From NCBI GenBank assembly GCA_022600695.1, contig JAHZJY010000028.1:1-7065 (forward strand): 7,065 nt of DNA, read 5' to 3'. This stretch comes from Actinomycetes bacterium (GTDB lineage Bacteria > Actinomycetota > Actinomycetes > Mycobacteriales > Mycobacteriaceae). The notes under the pieces are model-generated. The model was given only the letters and a program-made list of their open reading frames with translations, did not search any database and had not been told where the DNA came from. Positions 1 to 6,501 of the stretch are shown here, one piece after another. The position numbers and the translations under genes are program-made. The number at the start of each line of letters is the position of its first letter. The stretch's first letter is position 1.

Positions 1-1
1 C

Positions 2-973
2 CTGGCCACCGCCAGCGTTCTGGGTGACGTCGATGCCCTGGCAACGCGGCTTGCCGCCATCGCCGAGCAGGCCGACGAAACCGCTCAGGCCGAGCGGGCG
101 CGCCGCGACGAGCACCGATTGGCGCAGCGTGCCCGCAAGGAGGCGCTGGCCGCCGAAGCCGAGGACCTGGCCGCCAACGCCACCCAGTGGAAGTCGGCCG
201 GCGACAGGATGCACGCCATCCTCGACGAGTGGCGGACTGTCACCGGGATTGACCGAAAGACCGATGACGCATTGTGGAAGCGGTATTCCGCGGCCCGCGA
301 TTCCTTCAACCGCCGCCGCGGTACCCATTTCGCCGAACTCGACCGGGAACGGGCCGGCATCAGGGAGGCCAAGGAGCGACTGTGTGTGCGTGCCGAGGAT
401 TTGTCCAGTTCAACTGAGTGGTCAGCCACCGCAGCCGCTTTCCGCGATCTGCTCGCGGAGTGGAAGTCCGTCGGCCGGACTTCCAAGGACGCCGATGAGG
501 CGTTGTGGCAGCGGTTCAAAGCTGCTCAGGACACATTCTTCGTCGCCCGCAAAGCGGTCAACGCCGAACGCGACGCGGAGTTCACCGCCAACGGTGAGGC
601 TAAGGAGCGACTGCTCGCCGAGGCCGAGAAGCTCGACGTGTCCCGGCCGGAAACCGCTCGCGCGGCACTGCGGACCATCACCGAGAAATGGGATGCGATC
701 GGCAACGCGCCCCGGGATCGGGCAGCGGAATTGGAGCGCCGACTGCGGGCGGTCGAGAAGAAGATCCGCGACGCCGCCGACGCCCGGCGGATCGACCCGG
801 AGGCCCAGGCCCGCGCCGAGCAGTTCCGCTCCCGTGCCGAACAATTCGAGCGGCAGGCGGAAAAGGCGGCTGCGGCCGGCCGCGATGCGGATGCCGAACA
901 GGCCCGCGCCAGCGCCGCACAATGGCGCGAGTGGGCGACCGCGGCGGCGAAGGCCGTCGCGAAACGGCGCTGA
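2..973 (+). CDS. DUF349 domain protein, 5'-truncated by window edge (Rv2731-like)
   Basis: The frame is open from the first bases, so the true start lies left of the window; 323 residues and a TGA stop are visible. The protein is rich in Ala, Arg and Glu, charged and probably mostly alpha-helical or coiled coil, with no membrane segment. DUF349 repeats are visible. One lies around visible residues 62-110 (LDEW, then LWKRY and ARDSF) and a better one around 138-185 (LLAEWKSVG, then LWQRF and AAQDTFF). A degenerate third lies around 208-246 ([14 protein letters not shown]). The last 70 residues are a helical tail ending in KRR. From memory the M. tuberculosis relative Rv2731 is about 450 residues, so roughly 125 N-terminal residues are missing here. 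The biochemical role of DUF349 proteins is not established. Family assignment is firm; function is unknown. Confidence 0.9.
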   Translation: MATASVLGDVDALATRLAAIAEQADETAQAERARRDEHRLAQRARKEALAAEAEDLAANATQWKSAGDRMHAILDEWRTVTGIDRKTDDALWKRYSAARDSFNRRRGTHFAELDRERAGIREAKERLCVRAEDLSSSTEWSATAAAFRDLLAEWKSVGRTSKDADEALWQRFKAAQDTFFVARKAVNAERDAEFTANGEAKERLLAEAEKLDVSRPETARAALRTITEKWDAIGNAPRDRAAELERRLRAVEKKIRDAADARRIDPEAQARAEQFRSRAEQFERQAEKAAAAGRDADAEQARASAAQWREWATAAAKAVAKRR

Positions 974-983
974 CCCGGTCGGC

Positions 984-1586
984 CTAGGACTTGTCGCGTT
1001 TGGGGGGCTGCTCTCCTTCGCCCGATTGATCGTGACCGTCCAACAACGACGGTTCCTGATTTGCGGCGGCCTGTTCGCGACGTTGAGCTTCGGCAGCGAG
1101 TTGTACCGCGGTGCGTGTCCACACCACCCTCGCCCAGTGGAAGGTCAACAGCAACATCGCCAACCAGCCGACGATGAGGCCGATCCCCGGACCGGGATGC
1201 TCGGCGGCGGCGGTCTGCCGCGACCACACCGCCAGCATCCCGAGTGCGCTGCCCAGCGCGCTGCCCGCCAACGCGATCCAGGCCAGCGTCCAGCGTCGCG
1301 TCAGCAGCGCCAGCATTGAGAAGCCGACCCCGAACACCAGGGCGAACCAGCTGAACAACCGGGACGGCACCGCGATCCCGACGCTGATCGCCTTATCGTC
1401 ACCCATCAACACGTCGATCCCCCGGGCATCGCCGGTGTGCGGCAGGATGAACGACACCAGCAGAACGAATACCAGGATGGCGACCACCAACGCCCTTGCG
1501 CCGGGGTCGATCTCCCCCGCGACCCGGCGTTCGGCCGCCTCCAGATCGGCCCGGTAGGCCTCGAACTCGTCCGACGATCCACTCAT
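984..1586 (-). CDS. Conserved four-helix membrane protein (Rv2732c-like)
   Basis: A 200-residue protein with a charged, acidic N-terminus (residues 1-29). Four hydrophobic segments lie near 30-48, 77-95, 101-119 and 134-150, followed by a hydrophilic tail of about 45 residues ending PPKRDKS. No catalytic motif is seen. I chose the ATG at 1586 because it overlaps the miaB stop as ATGA and has AGGA 8 bases upstream; an in-frame ATG at 1595 would sit on that ribosome-binding site. It is therefore the second gene of a miaB operon and probably translationally coupled to it. Size, topology and neighbours match what I recall of M. tuberculosis Rv2732c (about 204 residues, conserved membrane protein). 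Function is unknown; conserved linkage to miaB is the only clue and does not prove a role in tRNA modification. Confidence 0.88.
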   Translation of the reverse strand: MSGSSDEFEAYRADLEAAERRVAGEIDPGARALVVAILVFVLLVSFILPHTGDARGIDVLMGDDKAISVGIAVPSRLFSWFALVFGVGFSMLALLTRRWTLAWIALAGSALGSALGMLAVWSRQTAAAEHPGPGIGLIVGWLAMLLLTFHWARVVWTRTAVQLAAEAQRREQAAANQEPSLLDGHDQSGEGEQPPKRDKS

Positions 1587-3127
1587 CGCGCACATCCTGT
1601 CGTGGTCGGCTGGGATTCGGGGGACGGGGCACCGACCTGCGGCAGGCCCAGTCCGACGGTGCGCGGCAGTCGGCCGGCCGCAGCCGCATCGCCGGCACGG
1701 GTGCGCCGGTGCGACGATAGCGGCGCGTCGGCGATCAGATGGTGCGGTGCGGCGCCGGTGACCGTGGTGGTCACGACATCACCGGGACGGATCTCCGTGC
1801 CGCCCGGCGCGAAGTGCACCAATCGGCCATCGCGAGCGCGGCCGGTCATCCGCGCGGTCGCGGCATCCTTGCGACCCTCTCCGGTGGCGACCAACAGTTC
1901 GACGGTGCTGCCGACCAACGCGGTGTTGCCCGCCAGCGAGATGGTCTCCTGCAGGTCGATCAGCCGCTGGTAGCGTTCCTGCACAACATCTTTCGGGACC
2001 TGGTGGTCCAGGTCCGCGGCCGGGGTGCCGGGCCGCTGGGAGTATTGAAAGGTGAAGGCGGAAGCGAACCGCGCCCTGCGGACCACATCCAGGGTCGCGG
2101 CGAAGTCATCTTCGGTCTCTCCCGGGAAGCCGACGATGATGTCGGTGGTGATCGCCGCATGCGGCATGGCCGCACGCACCCGGTCGAGGATTCCCAAATA
2201 TTTTTCCGCCCGGTAGGACCTGCGCATCATCCTCAGCACCCGATCAGAACCGGACTGCAGGGGCATGTGCAGGGCCGGACACACGTTCGGGGTCTCCGCC
2301 ATCGCGTCGATGACGTCATCGGTGAACTCGGCCGGATGCGGGGAGGTGAACCGGACCCGCTCCAGACCGTCGATGCGGCCGCAGGCCCGCAACAGAGATG
2401 CGAACGCCCCGTGATCCCGCGGGGTGTACGGGTCGGCGAAACAGACCCCGTAGGCGTTGACGTTCTGCCCCAGCAAGGTGACCTCAAGCACGCCCTGGTC
2501 GACCAGGGATTGCACCTCGGCCAGGATGTCCCGGGGCCGACGGTCCAATTCCCGGCCCCGCAGCGACGGCACGATGCAGAACGTGCAGGTGTTGTTGCAG
2601 CCGACCGATATCGACACCCAGGCCGCATACGCCGATTCACGCGCCGCCGGCAGAGCCGAGGGGAACTCCCGCAACGCCTCGGCGATCTCGACCTGCGCCT
2701 CCCGGTTGTGCCGCGCCCGCTCGAGCAATACCGGCAACGAGCCGATGTTGTGTGTGCCGAACACCACGTCCACCCAGGGGGCCCGGGCCAGCACGCTATC
2801 GCGATCCTTCTGTGCCAGACATCCGCCGACGGCGATCTGCATCTCGGGGTCAGACTTCTTGCGCGGCGCCAGGTGGCTGAGATTCCCGTAGAGCTTGTTG
2901 TCGGCATTCTCCCGGACAGCGCAGGTGTTGAACACCACCACATCGGCGTCTGCCCCATCCGCCGCCCGCCGATAACCCGCGGCCTCCAGCAGACCCGCGA
3001 GCCTTTCGGAATCGTGGACGTTCATCTGGCAGCCGTAGGTGCGTACCTGATAGGTACGGCCGTCTACCGAATGGGGCTGGTCGCCCGCATCGCACCCCTG
3101 GTTCAGCACCGATGTCACGCCGTTCAT
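1583..3127 (-). CDS. miaB: MiaB, tRNA-2-methylthio-N6-dimethylallyladenosine synthase
   Basis: This cytoplasmic radical SAM enzyme adds the 2-methylthio group to i6A37 of tRNA, giving ms2i6A37. From the ATG at 3127 it has 514 residues. The N-terminal UPF0004/MTTase domain shows its three cluster cysteines at about 33 (TYGCQMN), 69 (NTCAVREN) and 103 (GGCLAQ). The radical SAM motif CNNTCTFC gives Cys177, 181 and 184 for the second [4Fe-4S] cluster. A GFPGE stretch follows near 334, and a TRAM RNA-binding domain covers about 405-468. A basic/Pro-rich tail of about 45 residues follows the TRAM domain. The start is uncertain: the ATG at 3127 has only a GGGGG stretch 9 bases upstream, and GTG codons at 3145, 3118 and 3109 are in frame. 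It leads the leftward operon and is divergent from gluA. Identity is secure; MtaB-type paralogues are less likely given the local gene order. Confidence 0.95.
   Translation of the reverse strand: MNGVTSVLNQGCDAGDQPHSVDGRTYQVRTYGCQMNVHDSERLAGLLEAAGYRRAADGADADVVVFNTCAVRENADNKLYGNLSHLAPRKKSDPEMQIAVGGCLAQKDRDSVLARAPWVDVVFGTHNIGSLPVLLERARHNREAQVEIAEALREFPSALPAARESAYAAWVSISVGCNNTCTFCIVPSLRGRELDRRPRDILAEVQSLVDQGVLEVTLLGQNVNAYGVCFADPYTPRDHGAFASLLRACGRIDGLERVRFTSPHPAEFTDDVIDAMAETPNVCPALHMPLQSGSDRVLRMMRRSYRAEKYLGILDRVRAAMPHAAITTDIIVGFPGETEDDFAATLDVVRRARFASAFTFQYSQRPGTPAADLDHQVPKDVVQERYQRLIDLQETISLAGNTALVGSTVELLVATGEGRKDAATARMTGRARDGRLVHFAPGGTEIRPGDVVTTTVTGAAPHHLIADAPLSSHRRTRAGDAAAAGRLPRTVGLGLPQVGAPSPESQPTTTGCAR
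1595..1598 (-). promoter_or_regulatory. Ribosome-binding site deciding the start of the miaB-downstream gene
   Basis: On the minus strand AGGA lies 8 bases before the ATG at 1586, inside the end of miaB. It supports that start over the ATG at 1595, which overlaps the AGGA itself. Confidence 0.6.
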
Positions 3128-3141
3128 CGTACGGAGCCCCC

Positions 3142-3158
3142 GCACCGTACGGCGGTGC
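3142..3158. promoter_or_regulatory. Operator-like inverted repeat in the miaB/gluA divergent region
   Basis: A perfect 6-bp inverted repeat, GCACCG and CGGTGC, flanks a 5-base centre (TACGG). It overlaps the candidate miaB -10 on the minus strand. The geometry suits a dimeric repressor, but it matches no operator I know and such dyads arise readily in GC-rich DNA. Confidence 0.3.
3144..3149 (-). promoter_or_regulatory. Candidate -10 element for miaB
   Basis: The minus strand reads TACGGT here, fitting the mycobacterial -10 consensus TANNNT. Six bases further on would place the transcript start near 3137, giving a 10-base leader before the ATG at 3127. No -35 is evident. A second TANNNT (TACGAT, 3131-3126) lies 7 bases before the in-frame GTG at 3118, so a leaderless shorter MiaB is a competing reading. 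Confidence 0.35.
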
Positions 3159-3171
3159 CGGATCGGCCGGA

Positions 3172-3183
3172 CGCCGCGCGGCG
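3172..3183. promoter_or_regulatory. 12-bp palindrome at the -35 position of the gluA promoter
   Basis: CGCCGCGCGGCG is a perfect palindrome 15 bases before the candidate gluA -10, where a -35 element would sit. It could be a regulator site or simply GC-rich composition; no known motif is matched. Confidence 0.25.
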
Positions 3184-3198
3184 CGGGCCGCTGCTGGG

Positions 3199-3204
3199 TA
3201 TGGT
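3199..3204 (+). promoter_or_regulatory. Candidate -10 element of the gluABCD operon
   Basis: TATGGT fits the TANNNT -10 consensus. Exactly six bases separate it from the A of an in-frame ATG at 3211, the canonical -7 to +1 spacing, so the transcript could begin on that ATG (leaderless) or give a 24-base leader to the ATG at 3235. No recognisable -35 is present. Confidence 0.5.
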
Positions 3205-3215
3205 CTGCTCATGGC

Positions 3216-3221
3216 AGGAGG
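3216..3221 (+). promoter_or_regulatory. Shine-Dalgarno sequence upstream of gluA
   Basis: A full AGGAGG lies 13 bases before the ATG at 3235. The match is ideal but the spacing is longer than the usual 5-10 bases. It favours the 3235 start, though less strongly than a well-spaced site would. Confidence 0.5.
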
Positions 3222-3234
3222 CGGGACCGTTCCC

Positions 3235-3963
3235 ATGATCTCGCTCAAAGACGTCAACAAGCACTTCGGCACCCTGCACGTACTCAAAGACGTCAACCTC
3301 AACGTCGATCGCGGTCAGGTGATCGTGGTGCTCGGCCCCTCGGGTTCGGGCAAGTCAACGCTGTGCAGGACCATCAACCGGCTCGAGACCGTCGACTCCG
3401 GCACCATTGCCATCGACGGGGAGGCCCTGCCCGATGAGGGCCGCGACCTGGCACGGCTGCGCTCCGAGGTGGGAATGGTGTTCCAGTCCTTCAACCTCTT
3501 CGCCCACAAAACCATCCTCGACAACGTGACACTGGCCCCGGTCAAGGTTCGCAAGACCGGCAAGCAGGACGCGCGGGATCGGGCAATGGCCCTGCTCGAG
3601 CGGGTGGGAGTGGCCAATCAGGCAGACAAGTACCCGGCCCAGTTGTCCGGCGGCCAACAGCAACGGGTCGCCATCGCCCGGTCGCTGGCCATGGAACCGA
3701 AGGTCATGCTGTTCGACGAACCAACCAGCGCGCTGGATCCGGAGATGATCAACGAGGTGCTCTCGGTGATGACCTCGCTGGCCGCCGAGGGCATGACGAT
3801 GGTGGTGGTGACCCATGAGATGGGCTTCGCCCGCCGCGCCGCCCACCGGGTGGTGTTCATGGCCGACGGAGCGATCGTCGAGGACGCCACCCCCGATGAC
3901 TTCTTCGCCAATCCGCGCTCGGAACGGGCAAAAGATTTCCTGAGCAAGATCCTCAACCACTAG
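3235..3963 (+). CDS. gluA: GluA, ATP-binding subunit of glutamate-type ABC importer
   Basis: This cytoplasmic ATPase powers amino-acid uptake through GluC/GluD. It has 242 residues from the ATG at 3235. Walker A is GPSGSGKS at 34-41, the Q-loop is Q84 (FQSFNLF), the signature LSGGQ is at 137-141, Walker B ends at D161-E162 ([11 protein letters not shown]), and the switch histidine is H194 (VTHEMGF). All catalytic residues are intact. The sequence resembles Corynebacterium glutamicum GluA as I remember it, including [19 protein letters not shown] and AKDFL near the C-terminus. I chose 3235 because the N-terminus [12 protein letters not shown] aligns with that protein and AGGAGG precedes it; ATG 3211 would add MAGGGTVP and may be a leaderless start. 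It is the first gene of the operon, 20 bases before gluB. Glutamine- or aspartate-type importers have nearly identical ATPases, so substrate rests on the whole cluster. Confidence 0.93.
   Translation: MISLKDVNKHFGTLHVLKDVNLNVDRGQVIVVLGPSGSGKSTLCRTINRLETVDSGTIAIDGEALPDEGRDLARLRSEVGMVFQSFNLFAHKTILDNVTLAPVKVRKTGKQDARDRAMALLERVGVANQADKYPAQLSGGQQQRVAIARSLAMEPKVMLFDEPTSALDPEMINEVLSVMTSLAAEGMTMVVVTHEMGFARRAAHRVVFMADGAIVEDATPDDFFANPRSERAKDFLSKILNH
3244..3297 (+). repeat. Pair of identical 15-bp direct repeats inside gluA
   Basis: CTCAAAGACGTCAAC occurs at 3244-3258 and again at 3283-3297, 39 bases apart, so both copies are in frame. Each encodes LKDVN in the first beta strands of the ATPase. Codon use is identical in both copies. 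Confidence 0.8.
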
Positions 3964-3983
3964 GGCGAAAGGACATCACCACC

Positions 3984-4814
3984 ATGCCCGTTTTTTCGAG
4001 GCCCGCCGTGTCACTGCGGCTGGTCGGAGCCGCCGTACTCGCCGCGGTGCTCCCACTCACCGCGACCGCATGCGGTGGCGGCGGCCCGAAGGGCGATTCG
4101 ATCGTCATCGGAACCAAATTCGATCAGCCGGGGCTCGCGCAGAAGAATCCGGACGGCAGCATGAGCGGATTCGATGTCGATGTCGCCGAATTCGTCGCCA
4201 AGGAACTCGGCTACACCACCGACCAGATCGAGTGGAAGGAGTCGCCGTCGGGCCAGCGGGAGAACCTGATCGCCAACGGGCAGGTCTCCTACATCGTCGC
4301 CACCTACTCGATCACCGATGCCCGCAAGGAGAAGGTCGACTTCGCCGGACCGTACCTGATCACCGGCCAGAGTCTGTTGGTCCGCGCCGATAACACCGAC
4401 ATCACCGGTCCGGAGTCCCTGGAGGACAACAAGAAGCTGTGCTCGGTATCCGGTTCCACCCCGGCGCAACGGATCAAGGACAAGTACCCCGGAGTGCAAC
4501 TGCAGCAGTACGACACCTATTCGGCGTGTGTGGAGGCCCTGAAGAACGGCGCGGTCGACGCGGTCACCACCGATGAGGTGATACTCGCCGGTTACGCCGC
4601 GCAGTCCCCCGGTACGTTCCGGATTGCCGACGAACCATTCTCCGAGGAGCGCTACGGCATCGGCCTGAAGAAGGGCGATAGCGAGTTGCGCACGAAGATC
4701 AACGACGCATTGGAGAAGATGGAAGCCGAGGGAGCGTGGCAGGCCGCGTTCGAGAAGAACCTCGGACCCGCCGGCATCCCCACCCCGCCACCGCCAACCC
4801 TCGACCGCTACTGA
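3984..4814 (+). CDS. gluB: GluB, glutamate-binding lipoprotein of ABC importer
   Basis: A family 3 extracellular solute-binding protein of 276 residues that captures the amino acid outside the membrane and delivers it to GluC/GluD. The N-terminus is a lipoprotein signal: a hydrophobic stretch at 11-25, then LTATAC with the lipidated Cys at 30 and a GGGG linker. YDTYSACVEAL and CSVSGSTPAQ are hallmark stretches shared with C. glutamicum GluB as I recall it. Cys153 and Cys182 could form a disulfide. By family analogy Arg114 (SITDAR) would bind the alpha-carboxylate and Asp197 (TTDE) the alpha-amino group. AAAGGA 10 bases upstream supports the ATG. The C-terminus carries a PPPP run (268-271). 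It lies 20 bases after gluA and 13 before gluC. A related glutamine or aspartate ligand cannot be excluded. Confidence 0.93.
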   Translation: MPVFSRPAVSLRLVGAAVLAAVLPLTATACGGGGPKGDSIVIGTKFDQPGLAQKNPDGSMSGFDVDVAEFVAKELGYTTDQIEWKESPSGQRENLIANGQVSYIVATYSITDARKEKVDFAGPYLITGQSLLVRADNTDITGPESLEDNKKLCSVSGSTPAQRIKDKYPGVQLQQYDTYSACVEALKNGAVDAVTTDEVILAGYAAQSPGTFRIADEPFSEERYGIGLKKGDSELRTKINDALEKMEAEGAWQAAFEKNLGPAGIPTPPPPTLDRY

Positions 4815-4827
4815 CGGTCCCGCCGGC

Positions 4828-5511
4828 GTGGAGGTCTTCAGCGAGTACCGTCCCCTGATTTTCGAGGCGTTCTGGGTGACGATCCAGCTCACCGTATTCG
4901 CCGCGGTCGGGGCGCTGGTGCTGGGAACCCTGCTGGCCGCGATGCGACTGGCACCGGTGCCGATGCTGAACTGGATCGGCACCGGTTACGTCAACGTGGT
5001 GCGCAACACCCCGCTCACGCTGATCATCTTGTTCTGCTCGTTCGGCCTTGCCCAGACTCTGGGCGTCACGCTCGTCGACCCGAAGTCGCCGACGTCGATC
5101 GCGGACAGCAACTTTCGACTGGCGGTACTCGGGTTGGCCGTCTACACCGCCGCGTTCGTCTGCGAGACGGTACGGGCCGGGGTCAACACAGTGCCGCTCG
5201 GACAGGCCGAAGCCGCCCGGTCATTGGGCTTCAGCTTCGGCCAGAACCTTCGGATCATTCTGTTGCCGCAGGCTTTCCGGGCAGTGATCCTGCCGCTCGG
5301 ATCGGTCCTGATCGCGCTGATCAAGAACACCACGATAGCTTCGGCGATCGGGGTGGCCGAGGCCGCGCTGCTGATGAAGGAGATGATCGAGAACACCGCC
5401 GCGTTGGTGGCTGTGGGCACCATCTTCGCGGTGGGATTCGCGCTCCTCACCCTGCCGATGGGCCTGTTGTTCGGCTGGCTGGGCAAGCGTCTCGCGGTGG
5501 CGCGGCAATGA
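4828..5511 (+). CDS. gluC: GluC, permease subunit of glutamate-type ABC importer
   Basis: An inner-membrane permease of 227 residues, the usual length for this family. It begins at a GTG; the early stretch FEAFWVTIQLT matches the conserved start of GluC proteins. Hydrophobic segments lie near 18-38, 60-80, 98-115, 145-165 and 190-215. The cytoplasmic EAA loop that docks on the ATPase is at about 126-149 (GQAEAARSLG, then LLPQA). VRNTPLTL (58-65) and IKNTTIASAIGVAE (165-178) are also typical of polar amino-acid permeases. The start has no Shine-Dalgarno sequence and lies 13 bases after the gluB stop, so re-initiation after gluB is the likely mode. Its end overlaps gluD by four bases (ATGA). 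It would heterodimerise with GluD. Confidence 0.92.
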   Translation: MEVFSEYRPLIFEAFWVTIQLTVFAAVGALVLGTLLAAMRLAPVPMLNWIGTGYVNVVRNTPLTLIILFCSFGLAQTLGVTLVDPKSPTSIADSNFRLAVLGLAVYTAAFVCETVRAGVNTVPLGQAEAARSLGFSFGQNLRIILLPQAFRAVILPLGSVLIALIKNTTIASAIGVAEAALLMKEMIENTAALVAVGTIFAVGFALLTLPMGLLFGWLGKRLAVARQ

Positions 5512-6398
5512 CCGGCGCATCGATTCTCTTCGACGCCCCCGGTCCCCGGGCCCGGGTCCGTAACCGGGTGATCTCGGCAGCCACGCTGGCCGTCATCGCG
5601 GTGCTGGGGTGGCTCGTTGTCACACGCCTGATCGACAAGGGCCAGTTGACCGCGGCGAAGTGGCAGCCGTTCGTCACCGCAGATCTTTGGCGCACCTATG
5701 TGCTGCCGGGTATCACCGGAACACTGACGGCCGCGGCATTGTCGATCGTGCTGGCCGTCATCATGGGCTTCGCGCTGGGCATCGGAAGGCTGTCGCCGGT
5801 TGCCGCGATCCGCATACCGTGTGCGGTGATCGTCGAGATATTCCGGGCCATCCCGGTTCTGATCATGATGATCTTCGCGTACTTTCTCTACGCGCTCCAT
5901 GACGCCTTTCCGCCGAAGTATCTGGCGCTGGCGGGCGTGGTGACCGGCCTGACCCTGTACAACGGCGCGGTGATCGCCGAGATCGTGCGGGCCGGGGTGG
6001 CGGCACTGCCCCGCGGGCAGTCCGAGGCCGCCGCCGCGCTGGGTCTGGGCTGGGGGCAGACCATGCGCTCGATCATGCTGCCCCAGGCGATAACCTCGAT
6101 GCTGCCGGTGCTCATATCGCAGCTGGTCGTGGTGCTCAAGGACACCGCGATCGGCTATCAGATCACCTTTGTCGAAATGGTCCGTCAAGGCACGGTCATC
6201 GGGTCGTCCTACGGCAACTACGTGCCCGCGCTGATCGTGATCGCGGTACTGATGATCAGTCTCAACTTCGCCTTGTCCGCGGCGGCAACCCGAGTGGAGC
6301 GAAGGTTGCGACGTTCCCAGCGCGCAACCGAACCGCTTGAGGGCGAGGCGATCGAGCAAGGCGGAGCGCCGTCAGCGCGGCTGGAACCCGGCGACTGA
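5508..6398 (+). CDS. gluD: GluD, second permease subunit of glutamate-type ABC importer
   Basis: An inner-membrane permease of 296 residues, partner of GluC. The ATG overlaps the gluC stop (ATGA), and GGTGG 7 bases upstream can serve as ribosome-binding site. The protein is longer than GluC because of a cytoplasmic N-terminal stretch with a first helix near 21-40, and a soluble, charged C-terminal tail of about 35 residues after 262. Further hydrophobic segments lie near 66-92, 104-130, 138-158, 193-212 and 239-260. The EAA loop is at about 171-194 (QSEAAAALGL, then LPQA), and FRAIPVL (112-118) is typical of the family. It ends the gluABCD set, with its stop codon inside an inverted-repeat structure. 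Confidence 0.92.
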   Translation: MTGASILFDAPGPRARVRNRVISAATLAVIAVLGWLVVTRLIDKGQLTAAKWQPFVTADLWRTYVLPGITGTLTAAALSIVLAVIMGFALGIGRLSPVAAIRIPCAVIVEIFRAIPVLIMMIFAYFLYALHDAFPPKYLALAGVVTGLTLYNGAVIAEIVRAGVAALPRGQSEAAAALGLGWGQTMRSIMLPQAITSMLPVLISQLVVVLKDTAIGYQITFVEMVRQGTVIGSSYGNYVPALIVIAVLMISLNFALSAAATRVERRLRRSQRATEPLEGEAIEQGGAPSARLEPGD

Positions 6399-6423
6399 TT
6401 CCGCCGGGCATCTCCAGCCCGGC
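6379..6423 (+). terminator. Overlapping hairpins at the gluD stop, possible terminator without U-tract
   Basis: Two mutually exclusive structures can form. Structure A pairs GGCTGGA (6379-6385) with TCCAGCC (6413-6419) and, inside it, CCCGGCG (6387-6393) with CGCCGGG (6402-6408); the gluD TGA (6396-6398) sits in its loop. Structure B pairs GCCGGGC (6403-6409) with GCCCGGC (6417-6423) around a 7-base loop. All stems are perfect. No T-run follows, so classical intrinsic termination is not supported; a tail-less terminator or an RNA-stability element is possible. Confidence 0.4.
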
Positions 6424-6470
6424 CACGTATCCGGGTGCGTGCGTGTCGGCATGGCGGCGAGCCGGGAGGC

Positions 6471-6476
6471 TACCGT
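6471..6476 (+). promoter_or_regulatory. Candidate -10 element for the DUF202 gene
   Basis: TACCGT fits TANNNT and lies exactly six bases before the in-frame GTG at 6483, the same leaderless-type spacing as at gluA. No -35 is recognised. If active, the DUF202 gene has its own promoter independent of gluABCD. Confidence 0.35.
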
Positions 6477-6501
6477 GACGGGGTGGCCGCCAACGAGGTG
6501 A
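6475..6501 (+). promoter_or_regulatory. Possible 8-codon upstream ORF overlapping the DUF202 start
   Basis: A GTG at 6475 has GGGAGG (6464-6469) with ideal 5-base spacing and would encode MTGWPPTR. Its TGA (6499-6501) overlaps, as TGATG, an ATG at 6501 in the DUF202 frame. On a read-through transcript from gluD this could couple translation of the DUF202 gene. It is too short to show coding bias and may be chance. Confidence 0.25.

Noticed and set aside
24..1319. Plus-strand open frame crossing the DUF349 gene and the minus-strand membrane gene
   Set aside because: Pro/Arg/Ser-rich throughout and crossing two real genes on opposite strands; typical of out-of-frame GC-rich DNA.
1583..1720. 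MiaB C-terminal extension after the TRAM domain as an unusual fusion
   Set aside because: A Pro/Arg-rich tail of about 45 residues is, as I recall, ordinary for mycobacterial MiaB, and it shows no domain.
3128..3234. GlnR- or AmtR-type nitrogen-control box upstream of gluA
   Set aside because: No AC-N9-AC or AT-rich AmtR-like pattern is present; the AC pairs found have wrong spacing.
1739..3238. Long plus-strand open frame (499 codons) opposite miaB
   Set aside because: It is rich in Arg, Gly, Pro and His with no domain, lies fully antisense to a motif-complete MiaB, and reflects the codon bias of the real gene.
5142..6359. Long minus-strand open frame (405 codons) opposite gluC/gluD
   Set aside because: Composition is dominated by His, Arg, Gln and Gly, with no hydrophobic core or motif; it mirrors two permeases with clear EAA loops.
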